Assembly: GCF_003352065.1 (NCBI RefSeq)
Contig: NZ_CP025803.1
Location: 3,327,574 to 3,391,573, forward strand
Source: Sulfitobacter sp. SK011
GTDB lineage: Bacteria > Pseudomonadota > Alphaproteobacteria > Rhodobacterales > Rhodobacteraceae
Length of the DNA: 64,000 nt
Reading direction: 5' to 3'
Below, piece by piece: positions 1 through 9,879 of the stretch. Numbering within the stretch: the stretch's first letter is position 1; each line of letters begins with the position of its first letter. The translations under genes were made by a program, and so were the position numbers. The notes beneath the pieces are model-generated. The model was not told where the DNA came from. It made no database searches and saw only the letters and a program-made list of their open reading frames with translations.

Positions 1-30
1 AGCCCAACAACGGGCACCGACGACACACCT

Positions 31-1806
31 GTGGCGTTGACCTCGCCACCCGAGCCTGACCGCAGAACGCAAACGTCTGCGGCACGGCAACTGCTTTGCC
101 TCGCAATCGTCGACGTGGTCGGTTTCTCTGCCATGATGCGTGCCGACGAAGAAGGGACGTTTCATCGCTGGACGGGGCTGCGCGAAGAATTGATATTGCC
201 GCTATTGGCATCTCATGGCGGTGTTTTGGTCAACACCACAGGCGATGGCATCTTCGCGACATTCACAAACCCTGTAGACGGCGTGCAATGGAGTCGCGAG
301 CTTCAGTCCAAGGCAAGACAACGCCGTCAGGGGCTTTCGATGCGGGTTTCCCTGAATTACTGCACGGTCTTGCGCGATGGCAAGGATCTGCTGGGTGATG
401 GCATAAATGTCGCCGCCCGATTGCAGGAACTCACACCGACGGGCGGCGTGGTTCTGACCCAGTCCGTGCAGGAAGAAATCAAAGATCACGCCGAATTTGA
501 AACGCGCCCGTTTGGTCCCGTCACCCTGCGTAACATTGACGGCGATGTGATGGCCTTTGAACTGATGACTGACGGGCGCCACCACAGCGAACCGGCACCC
601 GGCATCACCAAATTACCCTCAATAGCGGTGATGCCGTTTGTGAACTTGGGCGGGCAGGAAAAGGACGACTATCTCGGTGCCGGCATCGTCGAGGACATTG
701 TCGTATCCCTTTCGAGCCACGAAGACCTGACCGTCATTTCGCGATCTTCAACGCTGGCATTTGCACGACAGCCGATAGATCCAAAGGCCGTTGGCGAAGT
801 TCTGGATGTCCGTTACCTGATCACTGGCACAATTCGTCGGTCAAACGACCGCATCCGTATTTCCGCCCAGTTGCTTGACGCGGGTGCCGGACAGCAGCTC
901 ACCAGCCTGCGGCGGGACTTTGAAGTAAAAGATATCTTTGCTGTTCAGGACGAGATTGTCGAAACAACGCTGACCCATTTATTGCCGGGAGTGCATTCGG
1001 CCGAACGACGCAGGGTCTTTCGAAAATGGCCCTCGTCCCTGTCTGGCTACGACAACTACCTCAAAGCCCTCGATCTGATCGGCAGTCTGCAACGAATACA
1101 GTTCGAGAGCGCCCTAAGCCATCTCAATCAAGCCATCAAAGCCGATCCGGGGTTTTCTTTGCCCTTGGCCTGGGCGGCACGGTGGTACAGTCTGAACGTT
1201 GGACAGGGTTGGTCCAAAGATCCTCAAGACGATTCAGCCAAAGCAGCCGAACTTGCCATGCGCGCTATTCGTATCGACGAAAACAACGCGCTGGCGCAGG
1301 CAACCTACGGACACGTAAGATCGTATTTGTTCGGCGATTTCGAAACCGCGATCACCCACATGGAACACGCGACCGAAATCAATCCCAACAGTTCAACCGC
1401 ATGGCTCTTGTCCAGTGTCACGCTATCCAGTCTCGGCCGGCATGAAGAAGCCATCGCAGCCGCCGAACGGTCACTGCGGCTGTCGCCATTTGATCAGTGG
1501 TTGTTCATTCACTACGCATTTCTGGGAATTGCGAATTACGATGCCGGAAATTACGAAAGAGCATTGATCTGGCTTTCCCGCGGCCTCGCTGAAAATCCCC
1601 GGTACACCAGCGCGCTGCGCACATTGGCGGTGACACAGATCGCTTTGGGAAATGGTGAAAAGGCGAACGAAGCAATCGCCCAACTTTTGGAACTGGAACC
1701 AAATTTTAATCTTTCGGCGTACGGGCGTACCCGAAGACTTTACAGCAACCCTGCGCAGGCGGACCTTTTTCGCGACCGTCTGCGTCAGGCTGGTGCTCCA
1801 CAGTAA
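31..1806 (+). CDS. Class III adenylate/guanylate cyclase with TolB-like and TPR regions
   Basis: Probable signalling cyclase forming a cyclic nucleotide. The class III catalytic domain covers about residues 20-180: first metal aspartate D28 in VDVVGFS, second D72 in GDGIF, and the transition-state pair N126/R130 in INVAAR. The position that usually holds the purine-selecting lysine (KTTGDG in many relatives) is N68 here, so substrate or activity may differ. A TolB-N-like domain follows at about 195-330 (LPSIAVMPF start), then TPR-like helices to the end; this architecture is common in rhizobial and rhodobacterial cyclases. The GTG at 31 is used as start, but the frame is open back to base 1, so the gene may begin upstream of the window. 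The next gene starts 29 bp downstream. Confidence 0.85.
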   Translation: MALTSPPEPDRRTQTSAARQLLCLAIVDVVGFSAMMRADEEGTFHRWTGLREELILPLLASHGGVLVNTTGDGIFATFTNPVDGVQWSRELQSKARQRRQGLSMRVSLNYCTVLRDGKDLLGDGINVAARLQELTPTGGVVLTQSVQEEIKDHAEFETRPFGPVTLRNIDGDVMAFELMTDGRHHSEPAPGITKLPSIAVMPFVNLGGQEKDDYLGAGIVEDIVVSLSSHEDLTVISRSSTLAFARQPIDPKAVGEVLDVRYLITGTIRRSNDRIRISAQLLDAGAGQQLTSLRRDFEVKDIFAVQDEIVETTLTHLLPGVHSAERRRVFRKWPSSLSGYDNYLKALDLIGSLQRIQFESALSHLNQAIKADPGFSLPLAWAARWYSLNVGQGWSKDPQDDSAKAAELAMRAIRIDENNALAQATYGHVRSYLFGDFETAITHMEHATEINPNSSTAWLLSSVTLSSLGRHEEAIAAAERSLRLSPFDQWLFIHYAFLGIANYDAGNYERALIWLSRGLAENPRYTSALRTLAVTQIALGNGEKANEAIAQLLELEPNFNLSAYGRTRRLYSNPAQADLFRDRLRQAGAPQ

Positions 1807-1835
1807 TCGGAGCGGCATTTAGTTAGGAGATAGCC

Positions 1836-2921
1836 ATGTCAGGACCAGGCGGACCGATTGGAACTTTTGATGCACGCGATGCCAGAGACGCACGAGATGC
1901 GCGCGACGCACGCGATGCGAGGGACGCAAGAGGGGAGGCACAATATGGCGGCAGCCCCGGTTATATTGGTGTCGGAATATCGCCACATACTGTGCCCGAA
2001 AACCCGGCAGCGCCCGCAGTTGAGGATTATTGGTGGGCAGGCCTTCAATGGCCTCAGACGTCGCCGGAAGTATTGGATGGCACGGGCGACCCAAAACGGC
2101 TGCACAAGATTTACAAATCCTACAACACGGCTGAATTCAAAAACTGGTCACCGGGCAATGACGCCATCGCTTTTCTGTCAGAATTCGCGGCCCTGTCCTC
2201 CAACGCGCAGGACAAGCCGGACTGGATAGACATCGTACTGCCAGACCCTGCGCGCACCACGAACAATCAAACGGGCGTGACCGACTTTGGTGCTGGTCAG
2301 CCCAAGTGGGATCTTGAGGATGAGCTTACCGAGTTGGTCGGCCTGATTGAGTATCGCGCCGGGGTCATGAGTGAAGCTTTGCAGCAGCGTGATACGCTGA
2401 TCGGATATTTTCAAGGGATCGTGCCGTTCACCTATCTGTCACATCCCTACACCTTCAAATTATGCCACAACGCATTGGTTGTTGCGCAATTTCTGGCATA
2501 CCATTTCAAAAAGAAATTCAACCGCCCGCGACCCTCGCAATTACACCCCGCTTTGATGCCGCCGATTGATGTCCCGCAACACGCCTCCTATCCAAGTGCG
2601 CATGCCACCGAGGCTTGGCTCATCGCATATTGTCTGGACGAGGTTATGCGCGATGGAAATGGTGCAAACGATAAGATCATGGAGACAGTCACCGCAGGCC
2701 AACCGGTCCGCAATGCGCTGCACGACATGGCAAGTCGCATTGCCAGAAACCGCGAAGTGCTGGGCGTACATTTCCCCTCTGACAGCGAAGCAGGAAAACG
2801 GCTTGCCTTTAGCGCGTTTCCAATCGTCAAAAAATGCCCCTCGGTTCTGGCGCTCGGCGACAATAAGCTTCTTGATAAGGCACGGGCAGAATGGGCGGGG
2901 ACGAAATCTGTGGCCCCTTAA
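1836..2921 (+). CDS. PAP2 / vanadium-dependent haloperoxidase-fold protein
   Basis: A 361-residue protein of the PAP2 acid phosphatase / vanadium haloperoxidase superfamily. The phosphate- or vanadate-binding motifs are visible: K225-K227 with R230-P231 near a K...RP motif, P253-S254-A255-H256 as the PSGH motif, and R306-x5-H312-x3-D316 as the final R-x5-H-x3-D motif. Which chemistry it performs (phosphatase, haloperoxidase or other) cannot be told from motifs. I see no signal peptide; the N-terminus is instead a glycine-rich start followed by seven Asp-Ala-Arg units (residues 12-32). AGGAGA about 8 bp upstream supports the ATG. It lies 29 bp behind the cyclase gene and may be cotranscribed with it. 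Confidence 0.75.
   Translation: MSGPGGPIGTFDARDARDARDARDARDARDARGEAQYGGSPGYIGVGISPHTVPENPAAPAVEDYWWAGLQWPQTSPEVLDGTGDPKRLHKIYKSYNTAEFKNWSPGNDAIAFLSEFAALSSNAQDKPDWIDIVLPDPARTTNNQTGVTDFGAGQPKWDLEDELTELVGLIEYRAGVMSEALQQRDTLIGYFQGIVPFTYLSHPYTFKLCHNALVVAQFLAYHFKKKFNRPRPSQLHPALMPPIDVPQHASYPSAHATEAWLIAYCLDEVMRDGNGANDKIMETVTAGQPVRNALHDMASRIARNREVLGVHFPSDSEAGKRLAFSAFPIVKKCPSVLALGDNKLLDKARAEWAGTKSVAP
1869..1931 (+). repeat. Seven in-frame Asp-Ala-Arg codon triplets (9-bp units)
   Basis: Seven consecutive 9-bp units each encode Asp-Ala-Arg at the start of the haloperoxidase-like gene. Codons vary (GAT/GAC, GCA/GCC/GCG, CGC/AGA/CGA/AGG), so the units agree better at protein than at DNA level. That argues against a very recent slippage expansion and for retention of the peptide. 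Its role is unknown; an alternating-charge tract could be a linker or a binding segment. Confidence 0.9.
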
Positions 2922-3183
2922 AGCCCGCTCCAATTTACAGAAACTTCAAGAACGTTGGATCATTTTTCTAACGAAGAACCGCCTGTAACCCAAATGCAGG
3001 CAATCGTTCGCTAAGCGAAACATCAACCTGCTGGACAACATACCAAACGCGGTCTTGCTGTCAGAGCCAGATACTGTTGACGAAAATGCAACAATCGACG
3101 CTTTCTTGCCCGAAATTTGCCATCATACTGCGATAGGAATGCGAAACCTTTGTTAGAGAAAGAAAAAATTGAGGACAGCAGCA

Positions 3184-4236
3184 GTGACGGATACAGCCAC
3201 CCCTAGCCAATCTTTCGCGGATCTTCCGTGGATCCGGAATGCCCGCTTTGATACGGGTTTCATATTTGGGCTTCTCGCACTTTCTTGCGTGACTGGCCTG
3301 GTCATCTTAATGGAGCCGACCCTTTTCTATCCAATCCTGGTGATTGATCTGTGGTTCTTGGGATATCATCATGTGATATCAACATTCACCCGGATCTGTT
3401 TTGACAAGGAAAGCTTTCAGGAACACCGTTTTCTGATGGTCGGATTGCTTCCGATTGTGATCGCCGTCACCCTGGGCGTTGTGTGGATCGCGGGCCTCTG
3501 GGTGATCGTGACCATCTATTTTTACTGGCAATGGTATCACTACACCCGTCAGAGCTGGGGTATTTCACGCGCCTATCGCGGCAAGGATCGGCAGGCGGCC
3601 TATGAAGATGGCTGGCTGGATCAGGCAATCTTTTATTCGATCCCTGTTTTTGGCATTATCGCCAGATCCGCAGAGCAGCATCCGACGTTCATCGGGATGG
3701 AATTGTGGTCTTTCCCTGTCCCGCCATTGGTGTCTGAAGCGTGCGGATTGGTTGCTATTGGCCTGTTGGCTTTCTGGGTGCTCGCGCGCGTCAAAGCGGC
3801 GTCCGAAGGGCGTCTGGCGGTTGTACACACGATGTACATGCTCACCCATTTCGCAATCTTCTATCTCGCCTATATCGCAACCAGCGACATCACCTTGGGC
3901 TGGCTGATGATCAACATCTGGCACAATGCGCAATACATTTTGTTCGTATGGATGTACAACAACAAGCGGTTCAGCGGCGGCGTCGACCCTGACGCAAAGT
4001 TCTTGTCCTACATCTCGCAGTCAGGTCGTCTGTGGCTTTACCTACTGACCTGTGTTGCGATCACCGGGGTCGTTTATTGGGGTGTTCTACGCACCATAGA
4101 CTGGCTGTTCTTTGCGGGACTTTCTGCAACGATTGTCCTCTACCAGATCGTTAATTTTCATCACTACATGATCGACAGCAAGATCTGGAAATTGCGCAAA
4201 CCAAAGATGCAAAAGACACTGCAACTTGGCGAGTGA
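3184..4236 (+). CDS. Histidine-rich polytopic membrane protein, function unknown
   Basis: A 350-residue integral membrane protein with about nine hydrophobic segments. I do not recognise the family with confidence. Histidines recur at membrane edges: Y61-H62-H63, WYHY (H119), a histidine in the HFAIFY segment, WHNAQY in a late segment, and NFHHYMID near the C-terminus. Such spacing recalls metal-dependent membrane desaturases or oxygenases or haem/quinone proteins, but this is only a resemblance. An upstream TTG at 3169 is possible, but GAGGA at 3171-3175 lies 8 bp before the GTG at 3184, so GTG is chosen. A 10-bp-stem hairpin follows the stop codon. No functional link to the neighbours is evident. 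Confidence 0.6.
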   Translation: MTDTATPSQSFADLPWIRNARFDTGFIFGLLALSCVTGLVILMEPTLFYPILVIDLWFLGYHHVISTFTRICFDKESFQEHRFLMVGLLPIVIAVTLGVVWIAGLWVIVTIYFYWQWYHYTRQSWGISRAYRGKDRQAAYEDGWLDQAIFYSIPVFGIIARSAEQHPTFIGMELWSFPVPPLVSEACGLVAIGLLAFWVLARVKAASEGRLAVVHTMYMLTHFAIFYLAYIATSDITLGWLMINIWHNAQYILFVWMYNNKRFSGGVDPDAKFLSYISQSGRLWLYLLTCVAITGVVYWGVLRTIDWLFFAGLSATIVLYQIVNFHHYMIDSKIWKLRKPKMQKTLQLGE

Positions 4237-4545
4237 TATCTTGTCAGCCATCAAGTCAGATGCCAGCCTCAAAAGGGCTGGCATCGGCACTTGCGCCACT
4301 GACGTCTGACACCTGTTGGCGGGCTTTTCTTTAGTCGCTTTCAGTCCCGCTGGCGCTGTTTTTCCAAGGCCAGTTTTCTCATGCAAACGTGCTGGCTGAC
4401 GCAAGGTAAAATCAGTTTTCACAAAGAAATGGCCACCGGTTTGGAACAAGGCCCGACCGCGTTCGTTTATCTGTAAATGGCAAGGCATTTGGCAAATGCT
4501 TCGTAAACCAACGCAACTGACAGAAAAACAAAAGGACGCATTCCG
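4237..4545. other. 309-bp intergenic stretch
   Basis: Between the membrane protein and the DJ-1/PfpI gene. It holds the hairpin at 4259-4285 and presumably the promoter of the downstream gene near its right end, where I see no good -35/-10 pair. Open frames on the minus strand run antisense across this region and have no family features. Confidence 0.5.
4259..4285 (+). terminator. Hairpin after the membrane protein gene
   Basis: A perfect 10-bp inverted repeat (GATGCCAGCC / GGCTGGCATC) with a 7-nt loop begins 22 bp after the stop codon at 4236. There is no clear T-run, so it may stabilise the 3' end or act as a weak terminator. Confidence 0.55.
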
Positions 4546-5220
4546 ATGAAAATTCTCATGGTTCTCACCTCCCACGATGAGTTGGGCGATACAGGCAAAA
4601 AGACCGGCTTTTGGCTCGAAGAATTTGCGGCACCTTACTATGTGTTCAAAGACGCGGGTGCGGACATTACTTTGGCATCGCCCAAGGGTGGTCAGCCGCC
4701 ACTCGACCCCTCAAGCAATACAGATGACGCCCAAACGGATGCCACCAAGCGGTTCAAAGCGGACGACGCCGCGCAAAAGCATTTGGCCAAGACCGAAGTT
4801 TTGTCCACCATTTCTGCCGAAGGGTTCGACGCGATTTTCTATCCCGGTGGCCATGGTCCGCTTTGGGATTTAGCCGAAGACAGCGATAGCAAGAAACTGC
4901 TTGAAACCTTCGCTGCCAGTGAGCGGCCCATCGGTGCCGTCTGCCATGCCCCGGCAGTGTTTAAGCACCCCAAAGGCTCGGACGGCAAGCCGCTTGTCTC
5001 GGGCAAGACCGTGACCGGCTTTACCAATACCGAAGAAGAAGGTGTCGGCCTCACCGACGTCGTGCCATTTCTGGTCGAAGACATGCTGAAAGAAAACGGC
5101 GGCGACTATCAGAAAGGCGACGACTGGGCCTCTTTCGTGGTGACCGATGGCAAGCTTGTCACCGGTCAGAACCCAGCATCATCCGAAGAAGCCGCGCACA
5201 AGTTGTTGGCACTTTTGTAA
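4546..5220 (+). CDS. DJ-1/PfpI family protein (Hsp31 / glyoxalase III-like)
   Basis: A 224-residue cytoplasmic protein of the type 1 glutamine amidotransferase-like superfamily. The nucleophile elbow GAVCHAPA places Cys133 next to His134, and an acidic residue near the N-terminus (E25 or E26 in GFWLEE) fits the Hsp31/YDR533C subgroup. Members of that subgroup act as glutathione-independent glyoxalases, chaperones or stress proteins; the exact activity is inferred from the family. Length matches the roughly 220-240 residues usual for the group. AAAAGGA about 9 bp upstream supports the ATG. It converges on the TRAP operon, with a strong hairpin between. Confidence 0.85.
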   Translation: MKILMVLTSHDELGDTGKKTGFWLEEFAAPYYVFKDAGADITLASPKGGQPPLDPSSNTDDAQTDATKRFKADDAAQKHLAKTEVLSTISAEGFDAIFYPGGHGPLWDLAEDSDSKKLLETFAASERPIGAVCHAPAVFKHPKGSDGKPLVSGKTVTGFTNTEEEGVGLTDVVPFLVEDMLKENGGDYQKGDDWASFVVTDGKLVTGQNPASSEEAAHKLLALL

Positions 5221-5226
5221 ATCGAC

Positions 5227-5261
5227 GCATTGGGGCCGTCCGAAAAAGGCGGCCCCAATGC
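5227..5261. terminator. Bidirectional hairpin between convergent genes
   Basis: A 12-bp perfect stem (GCATTGGGGCCG / CGGCCCCAATGC) with an 11-nt loop sits between the stop codons of the DJ-1/PfpI gene (5220) and dctM (5281). The position in a 60-bp convergent gap is typical of a shared terminator. There is no T-run on either side. Confidence 0.75.
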
Positions 5262-5280
5262 CCATACACCCTTTGAGGGA

Positions 5281-6540
5281 TTAAATCAGGATCGTCGACA
5301 AGCTGGCAAAATAACTCAGCAGGACCAGAACCAAGGCAACAGCAAGAAGAAACGGCCAAAGCGCCTTGAGGATCGCACCGGGCGGTGTGTTGCTCATCGA
5401 TGATGCGATATAGAGGCCGATGCCAACGGGCGGTGTCAACAGACCCAGAACCAGATTCAGGCAGATCACAACACCGAACTGATAGGGGCTGATGTCATAA
5501 GAACCCGTCGCGATCGGCAGCAGAATTGGTGTGATCAGAATGATCGCGGCGATGCCATCTATTACCATACCAACCAACAACAGCGCGCAATTCACAATCA
5601 AAAAGAACATGAACGGATCGGAGGTCACCGAAGTGATGAGCCCAGCCAGCTTCTGTGGCACCTCCTCATATATGATCACCCAGCCAAAGACGCTGGCCGC
5701 CGAGATCATAAAGATGATCATCGACGCATTGACTGCGGTGCGCTTGAACATTTCGCCCAGATGTCCGGGCTTCAGTTCTCCATAAACCAGCCAGCCCACC
5801 AGAAACGCGATCAGCGATGCGATGGCCGCTGATTCAGTCGGTGTTGCCACGCCAAACAAGATGCCGCCGATGATCGCCAGGGGGATCAACAGCGCGGGCA
5901 ACGCTTGAACTAATGCGCGGCCGGCTTCCCCGCGCGACATCCAAACGCCCTTTGGAAACTGCTGGCTCCACCCGACGATGGTAATCACCATGACAAAGGC
6001 CAGCGACAATAAAAGTCCGGGAATAATACCCGCAATAAACATATCGCCAATCGGTACCTGAGCCAGAACCCCATAGATGACAAACATCATCGAAGGCGGA
6101 ATAACCGGTGCCAACAGGCCACCGGCAGCGGTTGTGGCAGCGGAAAATCCCTTGTCATAACCTTCTTCTTCCATCGCAGGCACCATGGCCCGGGACATCA
6201 CCGCAATTTGAGCAGTGGCGGAGCCGATGATGGCCGCCATGAACATATTGGCCAGCAGATTGATATAGGCCAGACCGCCCCGAAACCCGCCGACAAACAC
6301 CCGCGCCATGTTGATTAGACGCTTGGTCATCCCACCTTCGTTCATCAGCTCGCCGGTCAGCATGAACAGGGGCACAGCCAGCAAGCCGTAATTTTCAAGC
6401 CCGGCAAACATCTTTTGCGCAAAACTGTCGTAAAGAACTGTGTTGCCGCTTTCCCAGATGTACCAGATGGCCGTAATCACCAACACGATCGCCACAGGAA
6501 CAGACAGGAACAATGCGGCAAGAAAGACGACCGGGCTCAT
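5281..6540 (-). CDS. dctM: TRAP transporter large permease (DctM)
   Basis: The large 12-segment membrane subunit of a tripartite ATP-independent periplasmic transporter, which drives organic acid uptake with the sodium or proton gradient. Family features include the early segment ending GLLAVPLFMLTGELMNEGG, a conserved PPS motif (VIPPSMMFV), and repeated hydrophobic segments over 419 residues. The frame extends upstream to 6609, but the ATG at 6540 overlaps the dctQ stop codon as ATGA, which is the normal coupling of dctQ and dctM, so 6540 is chosen. It is the last gene of an operon with a DapA-family lyase and a 3-hydroxyanthranilate dioxygenase, suggesting that the substrate is an aromatic or related acid. 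Confidence 0.92.
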   Translation of the reverse strand: MSPVVFLAALFLSVPVAIVLVITAIWYIWESGNTVLYDSFAQKMFAGLENYGLLAVPLFMLTGELMNEGGMTKRLINMARVFVGGFRGGLAYINLLANMFMAAIIGSATAQIAVMSRAMVPAMEEEGYDKGFSAATTAAGGLLAPVIPPSMMFVIYGVLAQVPIGDMFIAGIIPGLLLSLAFVMVITIVGWSQQFPKGVWMSRGEAGRALVQALPALLIPLAIIGGILFGVATPTESAAIASLIAFLVGWLVYGELKPGHLGEMFKRTAVNASMIIFMISAASVFGWVIIYEEVPQKLAGLITSVTSDPFMFFLIVNCALLLVGMVIDGIAAIILITPILLPIATGSYDISPYQFGVVICLNLVLGLLTPPVGIGLYIASSMSNTPPGAILKALWPFLLAVALVLVLLSYFASLSTILI

Positions 6541-7064
6541 GTTTTGGTCTCTGGCGGGCTGATCAAATGCATTGCCGAATGCAGCGTCGCGCCAAGCGCA
6601 AAGAGCCACATCACGCTCCAGAACAGATATTTCGGCACGCCGAGCGTTGAGGTGGGTTCGGCATAGATAAAGTTGAACGTCTGGCCCTGAAACGCAGTCG
6701 TATCAAAGCCCGCCCGGGCCAAATCCAGTGGCATGAACCAACGCCAGCAGAACCAAAGCATCGAAAGAGCAAATACAAAGATCACGGCATCAACGGTCTT
6801 GGTGATCACGGCTTTCAGCTGGTGCGAAACGGCATCGGGCAACAGCGTAATCGCCACGGAACTTCGATGGTGCAATGCGGCGGAAGCGCCAAGAAAGGTC
6901 ATCCACGCCATGGCATAGATAGCCAGTTCATCCACCCAAAACAGCGCGTTGCCAGCGGTGCGCGTCACCACATTGAGCAGGACAAGCAATGTCACGCAGA
7001 CGGCCAGTAAGGCTGCACACCATAATTCGACGCGCGCCCAGGCGGCAGATAGACGATAGAGCAT
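6537..7064 (-). CDS. dctQ: TRAP transporter small permease (DctQ)
   Basis: A 175-residue membrane protein with four hydrophobic segments, as usual for DctQ. Recognisable features are the NVVTRTAGNALFWVDELAIY region after the first segment and WMTFLGASAALHHRSSVAI before the third. It partners with DctM, whose start codon overlaps its stop by 4 bp. It lies 65 bp downstream of dctP, and that gap holds a hairpin. Confidence 0.9.
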   Translation of the reverse strand: MLYRLSAAWARVELWCAALLAVCVTLLVLLNVVTRTAGNALFWVDELAIYAMAWMTFLGASAALHHRSSVAITLLPDAVSHQLKAVITKTVDAVIFVFALSMLWFCWRWFMPLDLARAGFDTTAFQGQTFNFIYAEPTSTLGVPKYLFWSVMWLFALGATLHSAMHLISPPETKT

Positions 7065-7084
7065 TAACGTTCCCTCATGTGAAA

Positions 7085-7111
7085 AGGGGCGCTGGTTTGC
7101 CCCGCGCCCCT
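7085..7111 (-). terminator. Hairpin between dctP and dctQ (candidate attenuator)
   Basis: An 8-bp GC-rich stem (AGGGGCGC / GCGCCCCT) with an 11-nt loop lies in the 65-bp gap between dctP (ends 7130) and dctQ (starts 7064). Position within an operon suggests partial termination or mRNA 3'-end protection, giving more binding protein than permease. Confidence 0.6.
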
Positions 7112-7129
7112 ATACGTCATGTGTTAGCG

Positions 7130-8719
<1,590 letters not shown>

Positions 8720-8767
8720 CTAAACCGCAAAGAATCATTCCCTATTCAGGTATCAGAAATAGTTATA

Positions 8768-9721
8768 TCACAGCCTCAGACCACACTCTGCGAAACCTTT
8801 GCGAATGAGGTCTTTCTCGGCATCTGTCAGTTCCAGCATCGGCGCGCGAACCCGCCCGCCAACCTGCCCCAACAACTCTTGCCAATACTTGCCGAACGCC
8901 GTCGGTTTGCCCGGTGGCCGCGTTGCCTTCATCGCCTCTCGGACAGGATTGAGGCTGTCTCGCACCTTGCGCGCCTCATCAAACCTGCCTGAAAAGGCCA
9001 ATTGCGTATAGTCGTGCATCCGCAAATCATGGGCTGTTTGCAACTGATATGGCGGCGATGAACACAGATAAAGCTGCCATCCAAGTTCTTCGATATTATC
9101 GAGCCATTCGTCCTCGGCAGATGTCGAAACCTGAATTTTATCACCGATCATATGATGCAGCCTGACGTACATCTCGCGTGGAACCGAGTATTTGATCGCG
9201 ACAATGTTCGGCAGTTCAGCAATGCGCGCGCATTCTTCGGGTTGCATCAGATACCCGCTGTCAGGATGGCTCCACATGGCGATCCCGATATCAAGTTCAT
9301 CGCAAAACCGCTTGTAATACTGATATAGAACCTCGCCACGATCATGCACAAAGCTCAGGACGGGCGCGTGAAGAACGATATAATCAGCACCACAATTCTG
9401 TGCGTGATGCGCCAAGTCCAATGCCACCTCCATATTCTGGTCCGAGACTGACACAATCACCCCCGCTTTGCCCGCACATGCATCAACGGCAATCTCGAAA
9501 TTGCGCTTACGCTCTGGCACGCTCATCGAAAAAAATTCGCCCTGCTTTCCGGCCACAAACAATCCCTGAATTTTTAGTCCATCAATCCAATGGCGAATGT
9601 TTGACCGCAATCCGGCCTCGTTCAGCGACAGATCATCGTTGAACGGGTTCAGCGCAGCGGCCCATATGCCTTTCATGTTCTCACGCGCATATTCTTTTGC
9701 GTCGAATTTACTGTATTTCAT
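8768..9721 (-). CDS. DapA-family aldolase/lyase with non-canonical active site
   Basis: A 317-residue protein of the dihydrodipicolinate synthase / N-acetylneuraminate lyase family (class I aldolase TIM barrel). The Schiff-base lysine is K177 in NIVAIKYS. The usual GTTGE motif reads G58-K59-Q60-G61-E62, and the tyrosine that normally precedes N-x-P is W150 in AMWSHPDSG. It therefore lacks the catalytic Thr/Tyr of true DapA and is unlikely to make dihydrodipicolinate. The neighbouring dioxygenase, NadX and aldehyde dehydrogenase genes suggest a carbon-carbon lyase or hydratase-aldolase in a degradation pathway. A longer start at 9757 exists, but AAGG about 8 bp before the ATG at 9721 favours the shorter form. 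First gene of the minus-strand operon. Confidence 0.75.
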   Translation of the reverse strand: MKYSKFDAKEYARENMKGIWAAALNPFNDDLSLNEAGLRSNIRHWIDGLKIQGLFVAGKQGEFFSMSVPERKRNFEIAVDACAGKAGVIVSVSDQNMEVALDLAHHAQNCGADYIVLHAPVLSFVHDRGEVLYQYYKRFCDELDIGIAMWSHPDSGYLMQPEECARIAELPNIVAIKYSVPREMYVRLHHMIGDKIQVSTSAEDEWLDNIEELGWQLYLCSSPPYQLQTAHDLRMHDYTQLAFSGRFDEARKVRDSLNPVREAMKATRPPGKPTAFGKYWQELLGQVGGRVRAPMLELTDAEKDLIRKGFAECGLRL

Positions 9722-9879
9722 GAACGCGACCTTAGCTGGACAGATTGGTTTTTTCATGACCCAACAGGACGTAATTCACCGCAACAGCCAACGAGAAATG
9801 ACCAAATTGGCTATCAAAAATAAATATATCAAGCGCCTCTTAATTCAGGTTAGATGCTTTTCAGGCAAAAGGTATGGTC
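9722..9879. promoter_or_regulatory. Divergent promoter region of the dioxygenase and nadX operons
   Basis: A 158-bp gap between the divergent starts of the DapA-like gene (9721) and nadX (9880). It contains the 9-bp sequence CCAAATTGG at 9802-9810 followed by TATCA at 9812-9816. Nearly the same word, CCAAATTG then TATCA, occurs at 11611-11624 upstream of the aldehyde dehydrogenase. GTAATTCACC at 9771-9780 also resembles the GTATTCACC repeat there. These are candidate binding sites of the LysR regulator encoded at 10653. Confidence 0.5.

Noticed and set aside
1869-1931. Possible CRISPR or minisatellite array
   Set aside because: The 9-bp units have no spacers, stay in frame and encode Asp-Ala-Arg; it is a coding tract.
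4087-4575. Minus-strand frame (162 codons) over the 4237-4545 gap
   Set aside because: It overlaps the ends of two plus-strand genes, crosses the hairpin at 4259-4285 and shows no domain.
8768-9721. Calling this gene dapA for lysine synthesis
   Set aside because: The catalytic Thr-Thr and Tyr positions are replaced and the context is catabolic.
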